A DNA stretch of 64,000 nt from Candidatus Poribacteria bacterium (GTDB lineage: Bacteria > Poribacteria > WGA-4E > WGA-3G), in assembly GCA_022819945.1 (NCBI GenBank), contig JAJEGI010000015.1:75807-139806 (forward strand). Reading direction: 5' to 3'. Below the pieces are notes generated by a model. That model was not told where the DNA came from. It saw only the letters and a list, made by a program, of their open reading frames with translations, and made no database searches. The number at the start of each line of letters is the position of its first letter. Within the stretch, counting starts at the first letter, position 1. Shown here piece by piece: positions 1 through 8,607 of the stretch. Position numbers and translations under genes: made by a program.

Positions 1-49
1 ACATGGCATACTAAAAGACATGTAAAAATTAACATTCTTGACTTGAAAA

Positions 50-1018
50 ATGCGAATTGATTGCCAGAGCCACATATTTCCAAACGCCTATATCGAAATC
101 CTGGCGCAAAACCCACACCCACCGCAAGTTATCCGCTACGGTAGTGAGGCTGTTGTTACATACGGCGATGTCCAAACATTTCGTCTACAGGACGAGGCAT
201 ACGACCCGAAACGCAAACTCAAAGACATGGACGCAGCGGGGGTTGATATGGCACTGCTCAGCACGAATATACCGCCGCCGTGTATGCTCGCACCCGAATT
301 AGGGAACAAGGGCGCGCAAGCGATTAACAATACCATCGCTGAACTCGTGGATACACATCCAGATCGGTTCGCAGGGTTGGCATGCTTGCCGTGGCAAAAT
401 CCAGATGAAGCCATCACAGAGATGGATCGAGTGAAACAGCTCGGATTCCGTGGGGTAATGCTCTATTCGCATATCGGTGGAAAACCGGTTGATGCGGTTC
501 AGTTTGAACCTGTGTATGCATACGCCGAAACACTGCAGATGCCGATTGTTATGCATCCGACTGTGCCGACGTGGGGAGAAGCTATCAAAGACCACTGGAT
601 GATCGGCATGATGGGATTACAGGTGGACAACAGTTTTGCCCTTTTACGACTGATTCTGAGTGGGATTCTTGAACGCCATCCACACCTCCAACTCGTGATG
701 CCCCATGTCGGCGGTATTTTACCTTATATGAGCGGTAGGATTGATCATCAGACCGAGGTGTTGGGGAGAGCGAGAGATAACATAACACAACCACCGAGCG
801 CGTATCTGCAACGGATCTATCTGGATACCGTATCGCCATCGGCGCAAGCACTGCAGTATGCCTACGAATTTTCTGGTGCGGATCATTTGTTGTTCGGGAC
901 AGATCATCCGTGGGTGGATATGCCCCGATTTGTCGGTTTAATTGAGGGGCTGCCTATCTCTGAAGCAGATAAAGCAAAAATTTTTGGTGAAAACGCGATA
1001 GAACTGTTCGATTTATAG
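50..1018 (+). CDS. Amidohydrolase-family metal-dependent hydrolase/decarboxylase (ACMSD-like TIM barrel)
   Basis: The 322-residue protein matches the amidohydrolase-2 family, which includes aminocarboxymuconate-semialdehyde decarboxylase and related enzymes. Metal-ligand landmarks are visible: MHPT (H169), PHVGG (H219) and GTDHPW (D285). The N-terminal metal motif, normally DxHxH, reads D4-C-Q6-S-H8, so the first histidine is replaced by glutamine. The substrate cannot be read from sequence. No clear ribosome binding site precedes the ATG and only 49 bases lie upstream, so the start is the first plausible one. PhyH oxygenase genes follow on the same strand, suggesting a catabolic neighbourhood. 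Confidence 0.8.
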   Translation: MRIDCQSHIFPNAYIEILAQNPHPPQVIRYGSEAVVTYGDVQTFRLQDEAYDPKRKLKDMDAAGVDMALLSTNIPPPCMLAPELGNKGAQAINNTIAELVDTHPDRFAGLACLPWQNPDEAITEMDRVKQLGFRGVMLYSHIGGKPVDAVQFEPVYAYAETLQMPIVMHPTVPTWGEAIKDHWMIGMMGLQVDNSFALLRLILSGILERHPHLQLVMPHVGGILPYMSGRIDHQTEVLGRARDNITQPPSAYLQRIYLDTVSPSAQALQYAYEFSGADHLLFGTDHPWVDMPRFVGLIEGLPISEADKAKIFGENAIELFDL

Positions 1019-1070
1019 TGCCCTCCAAAAATAATAGGACACATTCTGAAAGACGGGCGAGGGAACCTTA

Positions 1071-1101
1071 GAAGAAACACCCAAGCAAAAACCCCCTACG
1101 A
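1071..1101. repeat. Copy of the AAGAAA-CACCCAAGCAAAAA repeat module
   Basis: This short intergenic sequence contains the core ACCCAAGCAAAAACCC. The same core recurs near 19752-19795 (two units), inside the transposable repeats at 52293-52380 and 58591-58613 (reverse complement), and at 62903-62935. It lies in the 174-bp gap before the PhyH gene. Confidence 0.6.
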
Positions 1102-1192
1102 ACGGTTTTTGTTAAAGGAAAGGTGTCTGCTTAGTTGTAGGTTTCACTATAAACTGAGAACCTCACCGGTTAAAGAAAAGAGGATTTACGAC

Positions 1193-1996
1193 ATGCCACA
1201 CGAACTGACTGATGCCGAAAAGTTTTTCTTTGAAAACAACGGTTATCTCGTCTTAGAAAATTTTCTTGAGACTTCGCACGTTGCAACGCTCAGGGATGCC
1301 CTCGCTGAAGTCATTGAAAATCGGCGGGACCGTGAGGAGAAAGGGTTACCCCAGACCGGGATGACACACATTCACGGTGAGAAAAGCACCCGTATCTTCT
1401 ATATCCTTGGCGACCATCCAGCGTTTTTGGAACTCTTGGATTGGCAACCGATTCTACCGTACGTCACAGGGCTGCTCAATAAGATGCCGCACCACCATGC
1501 ATCGGATGCTATCATTGAAGAGGGTTCGGAACTTACGGAACGTCTGATGGGTTGGCACATCGATGGACACGATGAAGGCTACCGTAACTTACGTCCTATT
1601 CCGTTTCTACAACTCAAAATCGGTTATTATCTAACAGATATGACAGAAGGTGGACAAGGAAATCTCTGGCTCATACCGGGCAGCCATACGGCGATGTATG
1701 ATCCAAGCCATGAAGACCTGCGGTATCCATACCAATATCCGGGCGCGCTTGAAGTGTGTGCCCCACCGGGGAGTGCGATTCTGTTCCATAACGCTGTCTG
1801 GCATTCCGCGGGTATCTTCACGAAACCGGAAGGTCGGCGTGAAATGCTCTATTATGCTTATGAACACCCGTGGATGATCGCTTCTCAAGAACATTGGGGG
1901 TACCCCAAAGACTTCTATAACAAGCAACTCTCGCCTGAACAGCGGAAATTTTTCCACGGGTTCGTCTTTGATCCACCCGAACAACGATGGGGATAG
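1193..1996 (+). CDS. Phytanoyl-CoA dioxygenase (PhyH) family protein
   Basis: A 267-residue Fe(II)/2-oxoglutarate-dependent oxygenase-type protein. The facial triad is visible as H122-x-D124 (WHIDGHDEG) and distal H204 (AVWHSAG), with arginines R215/R216 available for 2-oxoglutarate. The PGSH motif after the first metal motif is typical of PhyH proteins. The ATG at 1193 is chosen because AGGA lies 8 nt upstream; longer versions in the frame lack a ribosome site. The substrate is unknown. It is followed 25 nt later by a second PhyH gene, so the two probably form an operon. Confidence 0.85.
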   Translation: MPHELTDAEKFFFENNGYLVLENFLETSHVATLRDALAEVIENRRDREEKGLPQTGMTHIHGEKSTRIFYILGDHPAFLELLDWQPILPYVTGLLNKMPHHHASDAIIEEGSELTERLMGWHIDGHDEGYRNLRPIPFLQLKIGYYLTDMTEGGQGNLWLIPGSHTAMYDPSHEDLRYPYQYPGALEVCAPPGSAILFHNAVWHSAGIFTKPEGRREMLYYAYEHPWMIASQEHWGYPKDFYNKQLSPEQRKFFHGFVFDPPEQRWG

Positions 1997-2021
1997 TACA
2001 TAACGCAAGGAGGACGCAATT

Positions 2022-2900
2022 ATGCGTTTAACCGAATCACATGTTTCGTTTTTCCACGACAACGGGTATCTATTGCTTGAAGATGCGCTTGATGAGAACG
2101 ATCTGGGGCCTGTGATTGCTGAATACGAGGGGATTATTGCGGAACGTGCCGAGAAATTGCACGGGGAAGGGAAAGTTACCGATACACACGCCGATAAACC
2201 GTTCACAGAACGATTGCTCCACCTCTCGAATGCGGCACCGGAAGTAACGGCAAACCTTGATATTATGCAGGCACGCGGTGAAGCGACGTTCAATTTCCTC
2301 AAGAACCCCAAGATCCTTGACATTGCAGAGTCTTTCGTGGGTTCCGAGATTATCTGTAACCCGATCCAGCATATTCGTGCCGTCTTACCAAAAGAGAAAT
2401 CACAGCGCGCCCCGACCCCTTGGCACCAAGACGCAGGTGTGTGTTGGCCCGATACGGATCCGTATTTTATGCTCACCGTCTGGATTCCGATTGTCGATGC
2501 GACGCTGGAAAACGGATGCCTACAAGTCATGCCGGGCAGCCATAAGATGGGACTTTTCAGGCACGATTGGAACGAGACAGGATTGACAGTTCTCCCGGAA
2601 CATCAACCCGATAACCTCACACCGAAAGCGTTGCCGATCCGTGCAGGTGGTGTTATTCTGTTCCATAATTACACGCTCCACAGTGCGAAACCGAACGAAT
2701 CAGAGAGTGTCCGGTGGAGTTTTGACCTGCGTTACCACGACGTTTATCAACCGACAGGTCGTCCTTTTTATCCTGCGTTTCTGATGCGGAGTCGTCTGCG
2801 TCCAGAAGCCGGTAATACGCAATATGAGACGTGGTGTCAACGATGGGAGTTTGCGTTAGAGAATTCTAAAGGTGCGCAAGCCTATCGGTGGCCCCGATAG
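2022..2900 (+). CDS. Phytanoyl-CoA dioxygenase (PhyH) family protein
   Basis: A 292-residue PhyH-family oxygenase. The iron ligands are H135-x-D137 (PWHQDAGV) and H220 (YTLHSAKPN), with R231 as the likely 2-oxoglutarate anchor; MPGSH follows the first motif. A perfect AAGGAGG sits 8 nt before the ATG, giving a strong start. It is only distantly similar to the preceding PhyH gene, so this looks like an assembled pair rather than a recent duplication. The reaction is probably hydroxylation of a small molecule, but the substrate is not inferable. Confidence 0.88.
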   Translation: MRLTESHVSFFHDNGYLLLEDALDENDLGPVIAEYEGIIAERAEKLHGEGKVTDTHADKPFTERLLHLSNAAPEVTANLDIMQARGEATFNFLKNPKILDIAESFVGSEIICNPIQHIRAVLPKEKSQRAPTPWHQDAGVCWPDTDPYFMLTVWIPIVDATLENGCLQVMPGSHKMGLFRHDWNETGLTVLPEHQPDNLTPKALPIRAGGVILFHNYTLHSAKPNESESVRWSFDLRYHDVYQPTGRPFYPAFLMRSRLRPEAGNTQYETWCQRWEFALENSKGAQAYRWPR

Positions 2901-2936
2901 CAAGTAGCAGCCGAAGCAAGGACATAGGAGGGAAAT

Positions 2937-3353
2937 GTGCTTGAGATTTCAGATCTACCAACAGTCAACGCCACATTGAATACAATAAGCGGTATCCTAC
3001 TAACGATCGGGTATGTGTTCATCCGGCAACGGAAGATTGCGGCACATAAAAAATGTATGCTCGCGGCGTTTGGTGTGTCTGTGCTTTTTCTTCTCTCCTA
3101 CGTTATCTATCACTATCACGCCGGGTCAAAGCCGTTTACAAAGCAGGGGTGGATGCGTCCTGTCTATTTTACCATCCTGATTTCACACATCCTTTTGGCG
3201 TTCGTCATCGTGCCGTTGGCGTTGCGTACGCTCTACTTGGCGTGGCGCGAACGGTTTGATGCGCACCGTCGCATCGCAAAGATCACCTTCCCGATTTGGT
3301 TATATGTCTCGGTAACAGGTGTGCTCATCTATCTGATGCTGTATCAGATGTAG
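2937..3353 (+). CDS. DUF420 family integral membrane protein
   Basis: A 138-residue protein with four predicted membrane spans, at about residues 12-30, 42-60, 77-98 and 115-135. The conserved pattern YHYHAGSKPF, then HILLA, then AHRRIAKITFPIW is characteristic of DUF420, whose members are often found near cytochrome oxidase genes. The start is GTG at 2937 with GGAGGG directly upstream; an ATG two bases earlier is in another frame. It is co-directional with the PhyH pair and 36 nt downstream. Confidence 0.75.
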   Translation: MLEISDLPTVNATLNTISGILLTIGYVFIRQRKIAAHKKCMLAAFGVSVLFLLSYVIYHYHAGSKPFTKQGWMRPVYFTILISHILLAFVIVPLALRTLYLAWRERFDAHRRIAKITFPIWLYVSVTGVLIYLMLYQM

Positions 3354-3388
3354 GGCAGACATTACCCGCCCATTTTGTTTTTTAGGCA

Positions 3389-4285
3389 CTATGCCTCAAA
3401 GGGGCGGAAGCCGCGTAACATTAAGCCTCGATCACTATTGGATTTCTTCGCCTCTTCAGCTGCAGCGGCACGTTTCTCTGCCTCTGCTCGGTTTGCTGTG
3501 GTTGTCCCACCGATGATGACAAAGTCGTCTGTTCGACGGTAGCGATTGATGAAAATCGGACGCGGTTTGTCGGACATGTTCTGTTTAGAACCGTGTACCG
3601 TCTTGACGTTAAAAAAGATTGAATCACCAGCGTTGCCTTCGACGGGGAGTGCGCTCTCCCAGGGCCACTCATCTTCTGCCAGACCGAGGTGTGAGAACGT
3701 GTCAATATGCTTGAGTTGTCCGAGCTGGTGTGAACCCGGTACGACGTGTAACGCCCCATTCACCAAGTCGGTGTCTACAACATAACTCAGGATGCCGACG
3801 GGTCCCTGATAGCGGTGTTCAAAGTACGCAGAATCCTGATGTAGATGCTTCGGATGTCCGCCAACGGGTTCCTTGTAGAGGCACTGTCCGTTGCCGAAGA
3901 TCTCCACATTCGGTCCCAGGATCGCCTCGACGATTTTGGCTGTATTTTCATCGAAAGCGGACTGGAAAAACGCCGCGCTCGTCTGATAACCTACTGATAA
4001 CACCATAATCTGTTTGTCGCGTTCGTAGCCTTCTGGTGCCGGTAAGAAGAGCGTGCCGTTCGGTGTACGCCATCCTTCAACAATCCGTTCTGCCTTGTCA
4101 AGCAATGATATGGATTCCGCAGCGGCAGCCTCAATGTCTTGATGTAGTGCTTCAATATAAGGTGACATCAGACCACGCACGACAAGACACCCGTGTTCTT
4201 CAAAAATGTCTGCGGCTTTTTGGACATCTAATGCATCCACGGACATCTCAATATCTTCAACTGTTACCTTCGGTTCTTGATTCAT
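3389..4285 (-). CDS. Phytanoyl-CoA dioxygenase (PhyH) family protein
   Basis: A 298-residue PhyH oxygenase, convergent with the DUF420 gene. The iron triad is H149-x-D151 (HLHQDSAYF) and H231 (TVHGSKQN), with R242 as the putative 2-oxoglutarate ligand; VPGSH is present. The start at 4285 is supported by an AAGGGAG about 9 nt upstream. The C-terminus has an unusual lysine/alanine/glutamate-rich helical stretch (EAEKRAAAAEEAKK). It is the third PhyH gene within 3.1 kb and differs clearly from the other two. Confidence 0.87.
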   Translation of the reverse strand: MNQEPKVTVEDIEMSVDALDVQKAADIFEEHGCLVVRGLMSPYIEALHQDIEAAAAESISLLDKAERIVEGWRTPNGTLFLPAPEGYERDKQIMVLSVGYQTSAAFFQSAFDENTAKIVEAILGPNVEIFGNGQCLYKEPVGGHPKHLHQDSAYFEHRYQGPVGILSYVVDTDLVNGALHVVPGSHQLGQLKHIDTFSHLGLAEDEWPWESALPVEGNAGDSIFFNVKTVHGSKQNMSDKPRPIFINRYRRTDDFVIIGGTTTANRAEAEKRAAAAEEAKKSNSDRGLMLRGFRPFEA

Positions 4286-4380
4286 GAAATATACTCCCTT
4301 TTTAATCCTATAACGGTGAAATGTTATAGAATTACCTGCTCGCTTGGATCGTCCACAAAACACGGACAATTCTATGTAAA

Positions 4381-5175
4381 TTACGAAGGATTGATAAAAA
4401 CGATAACTTTCAGGTCGTCCTTTGACTGGCTCTGTAAATCTTCGCTTAGTCCTTGAGGGTTTGCTATTCTACCCTCGGGGTCATAAATAAAGCAAATCAG
4501 TGTATCACAATCTGGATGCTGTTTATATCTGGCAATGTCAATAATTAACTCCTCCGCCACCTTTTTATCAGTTAGTCTTTCTCGTATCATTTTGACCTCA
4601 ATAGCAATTTTCTCTTCTTTGAGCAGAAAATCCATTTTTGCTGATTTTGCTGCATGACTTGGAGTCGGTTCTTCAGGTCTTACATCGCCAAAATCTACAG
4701 TTAATAAGACTCTTAGCAAATCCTGCACATCATATTCATCTGTAATTTTAAGTGTTTCTCTGCCAGCATGTCTGTTGAGCAATTTCTGTGCCATCAAGTG
4801 AAAATTTGAAAGTACTTTTTTTACTGCCTCTATAGACTCTTCTGCTTCTGACTCAAGACTTTTCGTCTCCTCTTTGCTGCTTCCAAGCTTTTCTGCCTCA
4901 AGCTGTCTTTCTTTCCTTTTTCCCTTCCACGGAAATGCCTCACCGCAATGTTGGCAAAAATCTGGTGGAGTCGACGGCGATAAACCTAATAAACTTATGC
5001 CATATGCCATGGGATCTATATCCACGGATATTGATTTATTGCAATTAGGACAACCTGCAAAAATTTTTCCACCGCAATCTTTACAAAACTTTTTATTCGG
5101 GTCAGGATAATCGTACAAGTTGCGGTTTATAACACAACCATTGAGACACACTTGAATCGAATGCTTAGACATCAT
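4381..5175 (-). CDS. Zinc-ribbon protein with C-terminal DpnII/MboI-type restriction endonuclease fold
   Basis: A 264-residue protein. The N-terminal half resembles DUF2321 and has three CxxC knuckles (C31/C34, C42/C45, C74/C77). A charged helical linker (about residues 82-130) leads to a C-terminal PD-(D/E)xK-like domain with D182 and E193-x-K195 (KMDFLLKEEKIAIEVK). This matches, from memory, the REase_DpnII-MboI domain found in stand-alone proteins. The start at 5175 is preceded by AGGAAA about 10 nt upstream. It lies 264 bp downstream of a restriction-modification gene on the same strand, suggesting a defence role, but a restriction target is not shown. Confidence 0.65.
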   Translation of the reverse strand: MMSKHSIQVCLNGCVINRNLYDYPDPNKKFCKDCGGKIFAGCPNCNKSISVDIDPMAYGISLLGLSPSTPPDFCQHCGEAFPWKGKRKERQLEAEKLGSSKEETKSLESEAEESIEAVKKVLSNFHLMAQKLLNRHAGRETLKITDEYDVQDLLRVLLTVDFGDVRPEEPTPSHAAKSAKMDFLLKEEKIAIEVKMIRERLTDKKVAEELIIDIARYKQHPDCDTLICFIYDPEGRIANPQGLSEDLQSQSKDDLKVIVFINPS

Positions 5176-5439
5176 ACAACAATTTCCTATATTGTAAATT
5201 CTGCTGCCCAACGATTTCGTTCAGTGATACAGATTTATTAACATCTCTTATAACACTAAAGTTTAGACAATATGATATAGAATTCCGGCAGCTTTATGCA
5301 AATTGATTGTAGTATCCGGTGTGGTTGGATGAAGATTAATTTTTTAATTCGGTACTTTCTTGGTGAAGCCCGGTGCAGTTAGGAAACCGCATCTACCGGG
5401 TCTTGTCCGACCCACAAGCCAAAACCATATAAGCACCTA
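5176..5439. repeat. Intergenic region with a hairpin repeat at 5372-5393
   Basis: No gene is visible in this gap. Positions 5372-5393 form an imperfect hairpin, GGTGCAGTT-AGGA-AACCGCATC, closely related to the perfect hairpin at 44636-44657. The following bases (CTACCGGG) also match the second copy (CTACTGGG), so these are two copies of one dispersed repeat. The motif CCTACTACTTT next to the end of the downstream gene recurs at 8559 and 8597. Confidence 0.6.
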
Positions 5440-7245
5440 CTACTTTGTCAGTGTTGGCAACTCTTTAATAATTGCTATTGTTTCTAAACTCACCGTAATT
5501 ACCTTTCCAATCAACTGGACAATGTACTGTGGATCGTCTGAGCGGTTCGGGTCGTTGACAATGCCGCTCCGTTTGTCTGTTTTGACCCGATATTGATCTA
5601 TTATCCACTCCAAAGCAGAACGCGTGCCGAACTGATAGTCAAACGTTTTCGGCGGAATGCTGGATAGCGTCAAGAAGTCGTTGTAGATAAGCGATGTTTT
5701 GTCTTTGGAGAGTTTCATTTTCTCGACGCGCCAATTGAGCGGCACATCTGGGGTTTGAACGAATTTGAGTTTATCGTATTCGGGTTGGGATTCGTAGTTG
5801 ACGTGGAGGTCTGCCAATCGCGCGCCTGCCGCCACAAATCCCCAGAAATCTTCGGCGAAGGGGATATGTGGCAGATCCCGTTTGAGGTTCGCTTCGTATT
5901 TTTGGCGATAGTCGGGATGGTGCAAAAGTGCGTATGTATAGTGGAAGATGTCCCACTTGGTGATGGTATCGTCTCGGTAGTGGGTTCGGAATTCTGTTAA
6001 TGCCCAATCGGTGATGTTCTCGCGGCGGTTTGTGCCATCCTCGTCGTAGGTGTAGAAGGGAAAACATTGAAAGCGGTCACGTGCAGCGAGTATATGAGAG
6101 TCGGGAATCAGATTTGTCACCAGCGTATTAAATCCAGCACGGAAACCGTGGTCGCTAACTATTATCACTCGATTTTCCGATTCTGTCTCCGAAGTAGGAA
6201 AGATGGATGGAAACACAAGTACTCTATCATTCATCATTCGATCAAAGTAGAGGTTAGATCTCGTAAACGGACGGTAGAGGGATTGTCGGATTTTCGTATC
6301 TGTAAATGCAGCGATTTGACCACTCTGCAATTTCTGTTTTAAAGTTGAACTCCATTTGATTTTTGTCCCATCAGATACCACAAAATCATCAAGATTGGCA
6401 TCCCGATCTATTCGTTGCATCCACCGAGCAATTTCCGCGTTGTAAGTTTCGATCATCCTATTTACATTTTCGACAAGTGTGTTTCGGTTGAAATTGCAAA
6501 CCCAGGCATCACGATTAGTTGTTACGCCATTGCTGTAGGTTTTAAAAATCACATCTGCAGCCGCGCCTTTTACCGCTTTTGCTTTCTTAGTTCCTATTGG
6601 GATAAAGGTGTCAAACTCGGCATGGAGTCCTTCAGTAAGCCATGTATTCCGCGCATCCGGTTGAATGGGTTGCCACATAACATCGCCCATGTGCTGACGT
6701 TCATTCAGGAAATCGAATTTCTGTTCTCTGTTCCACAGGTCATCCGTGCGATAGTAAAAAATACGTGGAGATTCCACTGACTTCTGTTTTTTCTTGATAA
6801 ATAGGTTGATGCTCACACCAACGCGAATTCCGAACACATTCGCATCAGAAACTTTTAATCCCTTTCGGGCATTGCCTCCCAAGTCCAAAACATAGATAGC
6901 ATCACAATCTTCTGCGAGATGTTTCCGCATCCCGTCAAATGCTAAACCTTCAAGAAAACTGTTGTTCGTTACGAAAGCAACAACACCTTCATCGCCAATC
7001 CTATCTAATGCCCACCGAATTGCCTTGACATACGGATCGTAAAGCTGACTTCTGAGTGTCGCTTTGGAGTCTTTCGCATACGTCTCGGCAATCAATTTGT
7101 CCATCGCCTCGTACTTTCGGTTCTTGTTATTGTCATTCTCGTTGACCTGTCCAGCATTGTAGGGCGGATTGCCGATAACCACAAACATCGGGGACTTCTT
7201 CTGTTTCTCGACGCGTTCAGTATTCGCGGGAGTGAACAGCTGCAT
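5440..7245 (-). CDS. C-terminal part of an interrupted nuclease-methylase-specificity enzyme (type IIG/ISP-like)
   Basis: 601 residues from the first internal ATG after an in-frame stop. The amino-methyltransferase catalytic motif NPPY lies near its start (residues 26-29), followed by a methylase core and a long C-terminal region resembling the type ISP target-recognition domain (YTYALLHHPDYRQKYEANL, then LHVNYES). The frame is identical to that of the upstream part (7291-8523) and reads through as GICLVDTFEVAEERQ directly after the TAA at 7291-7293. The two parts are therefore halves of one gene of about 1,027 codons. Alone, this part lacks the SAM-binding motif I and the nuclease. No helicase domain is present in either half. 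Confidence 0.75.
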   Translation of the reverse strand: MQLFTPANTERVEKQKKSPMFVVIGNPPYNAGQVNENDNNKNRKYEAMDKLIAETYAKDSKATLRSQLYDPYVKAIRWALDRIGDEGVVAFVTNNSFLEGLAFDGMRKHLAEDCDAIYVLDLGGNARKGLKVSDANVFGIRVGVSINLFIKKKQKSVESPRIFYYRTDDLWNREQKFDFLNERQHMGDVMWQPIQPDARNTWLTEGLHAEFDTFIPIGTKKAKAVKGAAADVIFKTYSNGVTTNRDAWVCNFNRNTLVENVNRMIETYNAEIARWMQRIDRDANLDDFVVSDGTKIKWSSTLKQKLQSGQIAAFTDTKIRQSLYRPFTRSNLYFDRMMNDRVLVFPSIFPTSETESENRVIIVSDHGFRAGFNTLVTNLIPDSHILAARDRFQCFPFYTYDEDGTNRRENITDWALTEFRTHYRDDTITKWDIFHYTYALLHHPDYRQKYEANLKRDLPHIPFAEDFWGFVAAGARLADLHVNYESQPEYDKLKFVQTPDVPLNWRVEKMKLSKDKTSLIYNDFLTLSSIPPKTFDYQFGTRSALEWIIDQYRVKTDKRSGIVNDPNRSDDPQYIVQLIGKVITVSLETIAIIKELPTLTK

Positions 7246-7290
7246 CTGTCGCTCTTCGGCGACTTCAAAGGTATCTACCAGACAGATACC

Positions 7291-8523
7291 TTAATAGGAT
7301 GCGTACCGGTTCGTTGCGGTGTAAAACTGGTGTTCAATGTTGAGATTAGCGATATAGTAAGGCAGGAGCATGACCTCGTTGCATTGGAGCTCTGGCGGAT
7401 CCGCCGTATATTTCCGCTCTAACGAGATGGGATCTAATTCCTGCATGATACGGACAATGAAGTTGCCAGTGCCGACAAATGGATCAATGATATTCACGCC
7501 AGTATCGGATAACGAACGGTTAAACTCCGTCTGTAAGATGTGTTCGACGCTCTTCACCATAAAATCGACAATCGGCTGCGGTGTATAGACGATGCCGTGT
7601 GTATCGGCGACCTTGACGGAGAAGCCTTGAAAAAACTGCTCGTAGACAGCATTAAGGAACCCTTGTTTTTGGGAGAAGTCGGTGATGGTCGCAGCCGTCC
7701 GTTCAATCGCTACGTAGAATGGGTCCAAACTGTTCAGAAATTGATCGCGATTCAAGGCATGCTCCGTCAGCACGTCAATGACTTTCTCAATTTCGCTGGC
7801 GATGATGTTGCGGCGCGTGAAATCACGATTCTTGAAAACGGTGGCAAAAACCCGCTCCGTAAGGAGATGTTGAATCAGCATCTCCTCTACCGCAGCGATG
7901 GAGAGATTCGGATTCATTGAAGCTTGGCACTGCTGATGAAAATGGGTGAACGCCTCTTGAAAATGTGGATTGTTTTGGCGTTCCGTTTCGATTAACACGG
8001 CTAACTCTCCACCGAGTTCCGGGACCGTCTCCCGAAATTCAGCGACTGCAGTATGCCACGCTGCGATGTTCTCCGCTTGATACGAGAAAAAACCTTGGAG
8101 AACGTGGACAAGGTTTCTTGGCTCAGTGATGTCAAGATCGAGTTGCAGCCGCCCGTGTTGGTAGAGGAGTGCATGCGTTGGCGCTTGGACGACAATGTTG
8201 TTTGATGGATAGCCAGCTGCGAATTTTTTGTCTGCCTCGGCGAAGAGATCGTCCTGTGTATCTTTTGCTTCCCAATAGCCATAAGGCAACCCGAACGCAT
8301 CGACGATTTCACCATCAGGTATTATTCTTCTTTTCTCCGGTGTGTAATGTGTTTTTTCACAGAGAAGCGTGAAATCAGATTGGTGGCAGTAGTGCTGGAG
8401 AAGGTTTTGGAATGCTGCGCGGACGGTGCCCTCGTTTACTTCACCGAGTTGGGCATATTTTTCGAGTTCAACATAGTATGTTTTGATTGGCTTGTGAGAT
8501 GCTTTGATGTTGATCTCTGGCAT
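7291..8523 (-). CDS. N-terminal part of an interrupted nuclease-methylase-specificity enzyme (type IIG/ISP-like)
   Basis: 410 residues ending at an in-frame TAA. The N-terminal nuclease signature D70 ... E85-A-K87 (PDGEIVDAF, YGYWEAKD) fits a PD-(D/E)xK core. It is followed by a helical region, TPQPIVDFMVKSV and the SAM-binding motif DPFVGTGNF (347-355). The last residues (LPYYIANLNIEHQFYTATNRYASY) run directly into the motif IV part downstream. Related enzymes usually have a glutamate codon here, so the TAA is consistent with a single GAA to TAA change. The start ATG has only weak AGAGAA upstream. The enzyme is probably inactive unless the stop is suppressed or is an assembly error. Confidence 0.75.
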   Translation of the reverse strand: MPEINIKASHKPIKTYYVELEKYAQLGEVNEGTVRAAFQNLLQHYCHQSDFTLLCEKTHYTPEKRRIIPDGEIVDAFGLPYGYWEAKDTQDDLFAEADKKFAAGYPSNNIVVQAPTHALLYQHGRLQLDLDITEPRNLVHVLQGFFSYQAENIAAWHTAVAEFRETVPELGGELAVLIETERQNNPHFQEAFTHFHQQCQASMNPNLSIAAVEEMLIQHLLTERVFATVFKNRDFTRRNIIASEIEKVIDVLTEHALNRDQFLNSLDPFYVAIERTAATITDFSQKQGFLNAVYEQFFQGFSVKVADTHGIVYTPQPIVDFMVKSVEHILQTEFNRSLSDTGVNIIDPFVGTGNFIVRIMQELDPISLERKYTADPPELQCNEVMLLPYYIANLNIEHQFYTATNRYASY

Positions 8524-8537
8524 GGTGTTCTCTTTAT

Positions 8538-8607
8538 GGTTACGGCATACGGCGTGTGCCTACTACTTTGAGGTTACGGCACACAGCGTGGGTTTTCCTA
8601 CTACTTT
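8538..8607. repeat. Two direct repeats with an internal palindrome upstream of the restriction-modification gene
   Basis: Two imperfect copies (8538-8570 and 8572-8607) start GGTTACGGCAYACRGCGTG and end CCTACTACTTT. The first contains the hairpin GGCATAC-GGC-GTGTGCC. They fill the space between the small upstream gene and the interrupted enzyme. CCTACTACTTT also occurs at 5430 beyond the far end of that gene. Confidence 0.6.

Noticed and set aside
1631..2530. Long minus-strand open frame opposite the two PhyH genes
   Set aside because: It overlaps two well-supported genes, has no family motif or ribosome site and spans their intergenic gap.
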